The notes under the pieces were generated by a model, which saw only the letters and a program-made list of their open reading frames with translations, was not told the DNA's origin and did no database searches. From contig NZ_VTOW01000005.1 of assembly GCF_012184425.1 (NCBI RefSeq), forward strand, positions 1 to 64,000: a stretch of 64,000 nucleotides of DNA. The letters run 5' to 3'. The DNA comes from Candidatus Manganitrophus noduliformans. GTDB lineage: Bacteria; Nitrospirota; Nitrospiria; SBBL01; Manganitrophaceae. The position numbers and the translations under genes were made by a program. Positions 57,257 to 64,000 of the stretch are shown here, in pieces (position 1 is the stretch's first letter; every line of letters starts with the position of its first letter).

Positions 57257-59356
57257 ATGGCGGAAGCCGTCACACAAGAAGCGCCGACCGGATCGTGGCT
57301 GAAGAACGGGGACATCGTTCTGAGCCTCGGGGTGGTGGGGATTTTAATGCTGATGATCCTCCCCTTGCCGAGGGTGCTCGTCGATCTTCTCCTCGCCTTT
57401 AATCTGAGTCTGGCGCTGATCGTTCTCTTTGTTTCGATGTATACCCTTCGGCCGATGGAGTTTTCCGCTTTCCCCTCGGTCCTCCTTCTCGTGACCCTCT
57501 TCCGCCTTGCGCTCAACATCGCCACGACGCGGCTGATCCTCCTGCACGGAAGCGAAGGGATCGACGCGGCGGGGCAGGTGATCAAGACCTTCGGAAACTT
57601 CGTCGTCGGCGGCAACTATACCGTCGGGCTCGTCGTCTTCGCCATCCTCGTCGTCATCAACTTTGTCGTCATCACGAAAGGCGCCGGACGGATCGCCGAG
57701 GTCGCCGCGCGTTTCATGTTGGATGCGATGCCGGGGAAGCAGATGAGCATCGACGCCGATCTGAACGCCGGATTGATCGATGAAAAAGAGGCGCGCCGGC
57801 GGCGGAAAGCGGTCTCACAGGAGGCCGACTTTTACGGCGCCATGGACGGGGCGAGCAAATTCGTCCGCGGCGACGCGATCGCCGCCATCTTGATCATTTT
57901 CGTCAACATCATCGGCGGATTGATCATCGGGGTTCTGCAACAGGGGATGAGCTTCATGGCGGCGGCGCAAAATTACACCTTGCTGACGATCGGCGAGGGA
58001 TTGATCACGCAGATTCCGGCGCTGATCATCTCGACCTCGGCCGGTATCGTGGTCAGCCGCGCCGCGGCGGAATCGAATCTGGGAGCGGAGGTGACGCGGC
58101 AGATCTTGGTCCATCCCCGGGCGATCATGGGGGCGGCGTCGATCATCTTCCTCTTCGGTTTGATGCCGGGGCTGCCGCACCTCGCTTTTCTGACGCTTGC
58201 GGCGGGGATCGGTTATTTGGGCTATACCGCGCAAAAAGTGAAGGATGAAGCGGCCGCGGCCGAGGCCAAGCCGGCGGCGAAGGAGACCGCCGCCCCGATG
58301 ATTCCTGAAAAACAGGAGTGGATCGTTCCGCTCGATTTGATGGAGTTGAACGTCGGCTACGGGCTGATCTCGTTTGTCGACGAGGCGCAGGGGGGGGAAC
58401 TGCTGAAGCGGATCACGGCGATTCGAAAACAGCTTGCCTTGGAGCTCGGCTTTGTCGTTCCGCCGATTCATATCCGGGATAATCTTCAGATCAAACCGAA
58501 TGAATATCTGATTTTGATCAAAGGGGTGGAGGTCGCCCGCGGCGATCTGCTGCCGGGCCATTATCTGGCGATGAACCCGAGCGGGGTCGATCGCGGAATC
58601 GGCGGGATCGAAACCAAAGAGCCTTGCTTCGGCCTGCCGGCGCTCTGGATCACGGAAAAGGAGAAGGAGCGCGCGCAGACCGCCGGTTATACCGTGGTCG
58701 ATGCGCCGTCGATCGTCGCGACCCATCTGACCGAGATCCTCCGGGGCCATGCGCATGAACTCCTCGGACGCCAAGAGGTCCAGCAGCTGATCGAGCGCTT
58801 CGGGAAAGAAGCGCCGAAGGTGGTCGAGGAGTTGATCCCGACGCTCCTTCCCCTCGGCGGGGTCGTCAAAGTCCTCAGCAACCTCCTCCGGGAGCGGGTG
58901 CCGATCCGGGATCTGCGGACCATCTTGGAGACGCTGGCCGATACGGCCCCCACGACCAAAGACCCCGACCTGTTGACCGAATCGGTCCGTCAGGCGCTGG
59001 GCCGGACGATCACCCGGCAGCACCAGACCTCCGACCGGACGCTGCCGGTCATCGGGATCGATCCGCTTCTCGACCAGCGGATTGCGTCGAGCATACAGCA
59101 GACCGCTCAGGGATCGGTCCTGACGCTTGATCCTCTCTTGGCGCAGAAGATCCTCCTCCGGATCCGGCAGGCGGTCGAGCAGGTCTCGATGAAGGGAACC
59201 CCCCCCGTTGTCCTCTGCTCCCCGATGATCCGGCCGCACCTGCGCAAGCTGGTCGAGCGGTTTATTCCCAATTTGGTGATCCTTTCCTCCAGTGAAGTGG
59301 TCTCTCCGATCCGAATTCAATCGATCGAAACCGTAAAGGTGACCGATGCAGATTAA
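57257..59356 (+). CDS. flhA: flagellar export platform protein FlhA
   Basis: The 699-residue protein has eight membrane helices (to residue ~310) with the FHIPEP signature (MLDAMPGKQMSIDADLNAGL) and the large cytoplasmic domain (QEWIVPLDLMELNVGYGLIS, VEELIPTLLPLGGVVKVLSN). It overlaps flhF by 11 bases. Confidence 0.97.
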   Translation: MAEAVTQEAPTGSWLKNGDIVLSLGVVGILMLMILPLPRVLVDLLLAFNLSLALIVLFVSMYTLRPMEFSAFPSVLLLVTLFRLALNIATTRLILLHGSEGIDAAGQVIKTFGNFVVGGNYTVGLVVFAILVVINFVVITKGAGRIAEVAARFMLDAMPGKQMSIDADLNAGLIDEKEARRRRKAVSQEADFYGAMDGASKFVRGDAIAAILIIFVNIIGGLIIGVLQQGMSFMAAAQNYTLLTIGEGLITQIPALIISTSAGIVVSRAAAESNLGAEVTRQILVHPRAIMGAASIIFLFGLMPGLPHLAFLTLAAGIGYLGYTAQKVKDEAAAAEAKPAAKETAAPMIPEKQEWIVPLDLMELNVGYGLISFVDEAQGGELLKRITAIRKQLALELGFVVPPIHIRDNLQIKPNEYLILIKGVEVARGDLLPGHYLAMNPSGVDRGIGGIETKEPCFGLPALWITEKEKERAQTAGYTVVDAPSIVATHLTEILRGHAHELLGRQEVQQLIERFGKEAPKVVEELIPTLLPLGGVVKVLSNLLRERVPIRDLRTILETLADTAPTTKDPDLLTESVRQALGRTITRQHQTSDRTLPVIGIDPLLDQRIASSIQQTAQGSVLTLDPLLAQKILLRIRQAVEQVSMKGTPPVVLCSPMIRPHLRKLVERFIPNLVILSSSEVVSPIRIQSIETVKVTDAD

Positions 59357-60599
59357 AAAGTACGAGGTGTTTGAGATCGCGGAAGCGCTCCAGGCGATCA
59401 AGAAGGAGATGGGGCCGGACGCCGTTATTTTGTCGACGCGCGAGATCCGGAAGGGGGACTTCGGCCTCCTCGGCCGTCCGGTGATCGAGGTGACCGCCGC
59501 CGTCGATCCGCCGAGCCCGATGCAGCAACAGCGGGACCGGAGGCAGACGGAAGAGCGGTCCGATCCGGTCAGGGGAGAGACGTCCCGCAGGGACGTTTCC
59601 ACGGGCGAATCGAAGGCATTCGGTGATCTCTTGGAAGAAGCCGGCCGGACAGGGGGCGCCGATCCGGCCATCGGATCGCTCTTGGAAGAGCTTCGCGCGG
59701 TCAAGGAGTCGATGGAGGCTCTTCGGAAATCGAACCTGGGGATAAGAGAGGAATTATCGGCGATGAAAAGCCGATCCCGTTTTCCCATTCCGCAATCCGC
59801 GATCCGCGATCCGCAATTGAATGATCTTCATCCGACGCTGGCGTCCATTTACCGGCGGTTGGTCTTAAACGGGGTCGATCAAACGATCGCGTCCGACCTG
59901 CTCCAGATCATGAAGCGGAAACTCGGGCCGGAGGATCTCTGGAAAGAAGATTTTGTCGAGAACTATCTCAAGGAGATGATCAAGGGGATGGCTCAGGCGG
60001 CGGTGGCGATGGAGCGGCCGAAGCAAGGAGGGAAGGTCGTCGCATTGATCGGCCCGACCGGCGTCGGAAAAACCACCACCGTCGCAAAGCTGGCGGCGCA
60101 TCATTTTCGAAAGAAAGGGAAGGTGACTTTGGCGACGCTCGATACCTATCGCATCGGCGCGGTGGAGCAGCTGAAGATCTACGCAAAAATCATCGGGGCG
60201 CCGGTCGTGGTTTCGGAGGACCGGCTCAAAGAGGCGGTGGCCCGCCGTCAGGAGGGAGAACTGATCCTCATCGACACCGCCGGGCGAAGCCATCTGAACG
60301 CTTCGCAGTTGGAATCGCTGGGGGTCCTCTCCCGGATCGAGGCGCCGGTCGAGACCCATCTGGTCCTCTCCTCCAACACCCGGGAGCGCGATCTGGAAGA
60401 GATCATCGATCGTTTCTCCGCCGTTCCGATCAACTATTTTCTCTTTACCAAAACGGATGAAACCCGAAACTACGGATCCCTTTTAACCGCGATGCGAAGA
60501 AAAGGAAAGCCGCTTTCGTATTTGACCATGGGACAGCGGGTTCCGGAAGATATCGAGGTCGCAACCCCCAAACGGATCGCCGATTTAGTATTGAATTGA
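59346..60599 (+). CDS. flhF: flagellar SRP-like GTPase FlhF
   Basis: The 417-residue protein has a basic N-terminal domain, a flexible linker and the SRP GTPase domain with GPTGVGKT (236-243), DTYRIGAVEQLKIYA, DTAGRS and TKTDE. FlhF sets the place and number of flagella at a pole. Overlaps flhA. Confidence 0.95.
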   Translation: MQIKKYEVFEIAEALQAIKKEMGPDAVILSTREIRKGDFGLLGRPVIEVTAAVDPPSPMQQQRDRRQTEERSDPVRGETSRRDVSTGESKAFGDLLEEAGRTGGADPAIGSLLEELRAVKESMEALRKSNLGIREELSAMKSRSRFPIPQSAIRDPQLNDLHPTLASIYRRLVLNGVDQTIASDLLQIMKRKLGPEDLWKEDFVENYLKEMIKGMAQAAVAMERPKQGGKVVALIGPTGVGKTTTVAKLAAHHFRKKGKVTLATLDTYRIGAVEQLKIYAKIIGAPVVVSEDRLKEAVARRQEGELILIDTAGRSHLNASQLESLGVLSRIEAPVETHLVLSSNTRERDLEEIIDRFSAVPINYFLFTKTDETRNYGSLLTAMRRKGKPLSYLTMGQRVPEDIEVATPKRIADLVLN

Positions 60600-60601
60600 T
60601 T

Positions 60602-60656
60602 GTAGGGGCGGACCTGCGTGTCTGCCCCAAGGCGGTCACATCGGACCGCCCCCTAC
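60602..60656. repeat. GTAGGGGC composite element, opposite orientation
   Basis: A 55-base element whose reverse complement matches the element at 57170-57222 over most of its length (shared stems TCTGCCCC and GGCGGTCACATCGGACCGCC). It occupies the flhF-flhG gap. Confidence 0.7.
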
Positions 60657-60671
60657 GGAAAAGGACAACAA

Positions 60672-61571
60672 ATGGATCAAGCAAGGACGTTAAGAAAATG
60701 GGCGGAGGGTCCTTCCGGAGCGCCCCGGCAGCCGAGGGTCATCGCCGTCACGAGCGGAAAGGGAGGGGTCGGCAAGACGAACGTCGTCGCGAACCTCGCC
60801 GTGGCCTTTTCCCAACTGGGGCAACGGGTTCTGATCTTGGATGCCGATCTGGCCCTGGGAAATGTCGATGTCCTGTTCGGCATTGTGCCGCCCTACACGT
60901 TGGAGCATGTTCTTCTGGGGGAGAAGTCGATCTCGGAGATCATGGTCCAGGGGCCGGCGGGGATTCGGATCCTTCCGACCAGCTCGGGAACGGAGGAAAT
61001 GACCCAATTGACCGCGGAGCAGAAGCTGATTCTCCTCTCCGCGCTCGAACGGCTCGAAGAGGAGGTCGATATCTTTTTGATCGATACCGCGGCGGGCATC
61101 TCGTCCAACGTCATTTACTTCAACACCGTCGCGCAGGAGATTGTGGTGGTGGCGACCCCCGAGCCGACGTCGATCACCGACGCCTACGCAGTGATGAAGG
61201 TATTGTCCCGGCAGCATGATGAAAAACGATTCAATCTCCTGGTCAACATGGTTCGGGGAGCGCAGGAGGGAAAAGAGATCTTCAAAAAACTCAGCAGAGT
61301 CGCCGATCAGTTCCTGGGGGTCGCCGTCGACTATGTCGGCGCCATTCCTTACGATGATTATCTCCGGATGGCGGTCTGCGAGCAGAAGACGGTCATGGAG
61401 CGATATCCGAGCGCCCGGTCGAGTCTTCGATTTTCCGAATTGGCCCGGGAGATCCTCCAGCGTCCGGTCAGCCCGATTCCGAAGGGAAACGTTCAATTTC
61501 TCTGGAAGGCATTTTTATTCCAGAACGCGGAGCGTCCGCGGGCCCCGTCCGGCGGCGGGATGAAGGAGTAG
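60672..61571 (+). CDS. flhG: flagellar number regulator FlhG (FleN)
   Basis: The 299-residue MinD-like ATPase has the deviant Walker A SGKGGVGKTNVVANL, DADLALGNVDVLFG and LIDTAAGISSN. With FlhF and the master regulator it limits flagellar number. The start at 60672 is chosen because 60618 lies inside the repeat element; AAAGGA is about nine bases upstream. Confidence 0.95.
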   Translation: MDQARTLRKWAEGPSGAPRQPRVIAVTSGKGGVGKTNVVANLAVAFSQLGQRVLILDADLALGNVDVLFGIVPPYTLEHVLLGEKSISEIMVQGPAGIRILPTSSGTEEMTQLTAEQKLILLSALERLEEEVDIFLIDTAAGISSNVIYFNTVAQEIVVVATPEPTSITDAYAVMKVLSRQHDEKRFNLLVNMVRGAQEGKEIFKKLSRVADQFLGVAVDYVGAIPYDDYLRMAVCEQKTVMERYPSARSSLRFSELAREILQRPVSPIPKGNVQFLWKAFLFQNAERPRAPSGGGMKE

Positions 61572-61587
61572 GGGAGAGGGATGCCAA

Positions 61588-62355
61588 ATGGGCCCGGATA
61601 AAGAGGCGGCCACCCGACGCAGCCCACCCCCCTCCATCGACGCGGCGGCCGCCGAAAAGCTGATTTCGGAATTTGCGCCGATCATTCGATACCTGGCGCA
61701 ACGGCTGGCGTTTCGCCTCCCTCCTTCGTTGGATGTGGAGGATTTGATTCACGCGGGAGTGATCGGGCTGATGGACGCCATCGGCAAGTATGATCCGTCG
61801 CGAGAGGCGCGCTTTCGAACCTACGCGGAGTTTCGGATCCGCGGCGCCATGCTGGATGAAATTCGATCGCTCGACTGGATGCCGCGGTCGGTCCGCGAGA
61901 AGATCGCGTTGTTTCAAAGAACCACCGAGCAGCTGTCGAAAGACCTGGGGCGCGCCCCCTCCGAGGAAGAGCTGGCCGCGGCCCTCAAGATGGATGCCGA
62001 CCAGTATGAGGCGTTTCTTTTTCAGGCGAAGGGAATCAGCCTGCTTCATCTTGAAGATTTCGGGCTGGAAGCGGGAGATGAGCGGCGTTTCATCGAGTCG
62101 CTGGCCGATCTCAACGCGGAAAATCCGCTCCTCTCTCTTCTCTCGCAAGGGCTTCGAAGAAGATTGATTGAAGCGATCGATCGGCTTTCAGAGAAAGAGC
62201 GGCAGATGATTTCGCTCTATTACTTCGAGGAGCTGACGATGAAAGAGATCGGACAGATCATGAAAGTGACCGAGTCACGCATCTGTCAGCTCCACGCTCA
62301 GGCGATCGCCAAATTAAAAGGTCTGATGAAGGACCGTGAAAAAGAGTCGTTTTAA
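61588..62355 (+). CDS. fliA: flagellar sigma-28 factor FliA
   Basis: The 255-residue sigma factor has region 2 (DVEDLIHAGVIGLMDAIGKY, FRTYAEFRIRGAMLDEIRSL) and region 4 (YYFEELTMKEIGQIMKVTES). It directs late flagellar and chemotaxis genes. I did not find a convincing sigma-28 promoter in the window. Confidence 0.95.
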   Translation: MGPDKEAATRRSPPPSIDAAAAEKLISEFAPIIRYLAQRLAFRLPPSLDVEDLIHAGVIGLMDAIGKYDPSREARFRTYAEFRIRGAMLDEIRSLDWMPRSVREKIALFQRTTEQLSKDLGRAPSEEELAAALKMDADQYEAFLFQAKGISLLHLEDFGLEAGDERRFIESLADLNAENPLLSLLSQGLRRRLIEAIDRLSEKERQMISLYYFEELTMKEIGQIMKVTESRICQLHAQAIAKLKGLMKDREKESF

Positions 62356-62450
62356 ACGATAAAGAGATCAGAATTCAGGAGAGAGGAAGGGGCCGGTTTT
62401 CTTTTTGATTTTCGGATTCTGTCCTGTCGCTGTCGGTCGGGGAAGGCTGC

Positions 62451-63218
62451 ATGGATATCGCAACCATTATCGGATTGATTTCCGCGTTTTCGCTTGTTCT
62501 TCTCGGTATTTTTTCGGGAGGGTCCCTTCTCATTTTTTGGGACGCCGCATCGATGATGATTGTCGTCGGGGGAACCATCGGAACGACCTTGATCAATTAC
62601 CCGCTCCGGGACGTCTTCGGCGTGGTGATGGTGGTCAAGAATGTTTTTTTATACAAGCTGGAACCGCCGAGAGAGCTGATCACCCAGATGATCGAATTGT
62701 CGGGAAAAATGAGAAAAAACGGTGTCCTCTCGATTGAGCCGATGATTAAACAGGTTCGTAGCGCTTTCTTCGCCAAGGGATTGCAGATGCTGGTCGACGG
62801 CACCGAGGCCAAAGACATCCGAAGCGTTTTGGAGAAGGAGATGGAATATCTCGCGGAGCGGCACCGACTCGGTTCCGAAATCTTCACGACCCTCGCCACC
62901 TTCGCCCCCGCGCTCGGAATGATCGGCACCCTCATCGGACTGGTTCAAATGCTGCAGCGACTCGACGATCCGAGCAAGATCGGCCCGGCCATGGCCGTCG
63001 CCCTGATCACCACCTTTTACGGCGCATGCATCGCGAACCTCCTCTGTTTGCCGATTGCGGGGAAGCTCAAGACGAGGAGTAAACAGGAGATGCTGGTCAA
63101 GGAGATGATTTTGGAAGCGGTCCTCTCGATGTCGGCGGGCGAAAATCCGAGAACGCTGGAGCAAAAGCTGCAGGCGTTTTTATCCCCAAAAGAGCAGAAA
63201 GCAAGCCAAAAGAAATAG
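62451..63218 (+). CDS. motA: flagellar motor stator protein MotA
   Basis: The 255-residue protein has four membrane helices, the cytoplasmic charged loop and PALGMIGTLIGLVQML, the proton-path helix pair. A 96-base gap from fliA holds no other gene. A GC hairpin follows the stop. Confidence 0.94.
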   Translation: MDIATIIGLISAFSLVLLGIFSGGSLLIFWDAASMMIVVGGTIGTTLINYPLRDVFGVVMVVKNVFLYKLEPPRELITQMIELSGKMRKNGVLSIEPMIKQVRSAFFAKGLQMLVDGTEAKDIRSVLEKEMEYLAERHRLGSEIFTTLATFAPALGMIGTLIGLVQMLQRLDDPSKIGPAMAVALITTFYGACIANLLCLPIAGKLKTRSKQEMLVKEMILEAVLSMSAGENPRTLEQKLQAFLSPKEQKASQKK

Positions 63219-63219
63219 C

Positions 63220-63245
63220 CCCGCGGCGGATCGCTCCGCCGCGGG
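63220..63245. terminator. 11-bp GC hairpin between motA and motB
   Basis: CCCGCGGCGGA at 63220-63230 pairs with TCCGCCGCGGG at 63235-63245 over TCGC. No T-run follows. It may lower motB relative to motA. Confidence 0.55.
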
Positions 63246-63270
63246 CCAGATGCGAGGTGCAGGAAGGGAG

Positions 63271-63984
63271 ATGGCCAGAAAGACAGCGACCGAAGGGGGC
63301 TCCGCAAGCGGCGCATCCCTGGTGATGAGCGTTTCGTTAAACCTGATCCTGCTGGTCTTTTTCGTTTATATCAACACGATCGGGGTCAACGATGAGGAAA
63401 AGATCAAGAAAGCGCTCGGCTCTCTCGTCGGCAGATTCGGGATCCTCCCCGGGGGCGCTCATTTGTCGGAGGGGGACGAAACCCTTCCTCCGGGCCCACC
63501 GATCGTCTCCATTGATGAAGCCCCGGTGAACATGATGGAGCATTTCAGAAACCTGATGAAACAAGAACAACTCAGCGATACCGTTATCATCTCGGCGAAG
63601 GGCGCCGACGTGATCCTCAATCTTCCCGAGGAGCTCTTATTCCCGCCCGGGAGCGCGGATCTGCGCCCGGGCGTGACGCCGGTTCTGGTCGGTATTGCGG
63701 AGATCCTTCAAAGATCAAGCCTTCCGGTGCGGGTCGAAGGTCATACCGACGATGTCCCAATACGAACGGCCCGGTTTCCCTCCAACTGGGAGTTGTCGGC
63801 GACGCGCGCGGTCTCGGTGCTGAAAGTCCTTGAGGGACCGGGAGGAATTCCGAAGGAGCGGCTGAGCGCGATGGGTTTCGCGGAACATCGCCCGTTGGTG
63901 GAGAACGACTCGCCGGAGAAGAGGGCAAGAAACCGCCGCGTCCATCTTGTCCTGGTGGGGGAGAAGGATGGGCAAAAGAAATAA
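63271..63984 (+). CDS. MotB-like stator protein with OmpA domain, no helix Asp
   Basis: The 237-residue protein has one membrane helix (about residues 18-38), a plug region and a peptidoglycan-binding OmpA domain (VRVEGHTDDVPIRTARFPSN, FPSNWELSATRAVSVLKVL). In MotB the helix starts with a Tyr-(Ala/Gly)-Asp whose Asp carries protons; here SLVMSVSLNLILLVFFVY has no acidic residue, with Ser at the Asp position. GGAAGGGAG precedes the ATG at 63271. A second, partial gene seems to begin within its end at 63968. Confidence 0.88.
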   Translation: MARKTATEGGSASGASLVMSVSLNLILLVFFVYINTIGVNDEEKIKKALGSLVGRFGILPGGAHLSEGDETLPPGPPIVSIDEAPVNMMEHFRNLMKQEQLSDTVIISAKGADVILNLPEELLFPPGSADLRPGVTPVLVGIAEILQRSSLPVRVEGHTDDVPIRTARFPSNWELSATRAVSVLKVLEGPGGIPKERLSAMGFAEHRPLVENDSPEKRARNRRVHLVLVGEKDGQKK

Positions 63985-64000
63985 AGAGGAAGCATCCGGC
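63968..64000 (+). CDS. start of possible second MotB-type gene, cut by window end
   Basis: ATG at 63968, with GGGGGAGAAGG just ahead, opens a frame MGKRNKEEASG that runs off the edge. It overlaps the end of the MotB-like gene. Too short to identify; the location suggests a second stator protein. Confidence 0.35.
   Translation, partial: MGKRNKEEASG

Noticed and set aside
57815-59788. Long minus-strand frame of 657 codons under flhA
   Set aside because: A shadow of the flhA and flhF genes, with Arg/Asp/Gln-rich composition.

Overview
This window looks like a piece of the chromosome of a motile, Gram-negative-type bacterium. The signs are several lipoprotein signal peptides, a periplasm-directed diheme protein, a flagellar export apparatus and sigma-54 control. 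Gene content (flagellar genes in one block under NtrC-type control, a DsrE/TusA sulfur-relay cluster, a small-protein/patatin lipoprotein pair, an archaeal-type TrmB regulator fused to a GOGAT operon) would fit a Nitrospirota-like or deltaproteobacterial-type lineage. That placement is inference only; no rRNA, tRNA or CRISPR array was seen.

Left part (1-14.2 kb) is accessory. It begins with a decayed UvrD-type helicase fragment. Then comes a cassette-like stretch in which two unrelated minus-strand genes are separated by diverged copies of one ~250 bp repeat. Each repeat contains the C-terminal tail of a YafK-like L,D-transpeptidase, and a fourth tail copy abuts a LuxR gene at 7.2 kb. This stretch also holds a Fic gene broken by a single in-frame TAG, a MetOD1-domain protein translationally coupled to a PAS histidine kinase, a tyrosinase with a His-rich segment behind a good sigma-54 promoter, a patatin lipoprotein, a cyclophilin lipoprotein and a B12/radical SAM enzyme.

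Middle part (14.2-34 kb) holds an ABC ATPase, a RhlE-type helicase, a cold-shock gene with a promoter-terminator leader, HAD and VOC proteins, an eight-repeat propeller lipoprotein and the trmB-gltB-gltD nitrogen operon. After these come a CTG-start HExxH membrane protein, a fusion of a diheme cytochrome to a formylglycine-generating-enzyme domain, and a five-gene DsrE/TusA sulfur carrier cluster. That cluster includes a CTG-start TusA-like gene that a simple ATG/GTG/TTG search misses.

Right part (34-64 kb) is almost entirely flagellar. On the minus strand an NtrC-type regulator with a sigma-70 promoter precedes a TPR gene, a kinase/regulator pair, then flgB flgC fliE fliF fliG fliH fliI fliJ and a MotE-like gene. 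On the plus strand are fliK-like, flgD, flgE, fliL, fliM, fliN, fliO, fliP, fliQ, fliR, flhB, flhA, flhF, flhG, fliA, motA and motB. Three sigma-54 type promoters sit exactly where a class II flagellar cascade would need them: before the TPR-kinase-basal body operon, before fliK, and before fliL. Two oddities are an FlhB with NPTT instead of NPTH and a MotB whose membrane helix lacks the proton-binding aspartate. Short GTAGGGGC-bounded palindromes are scattered through the intergenic spaces.
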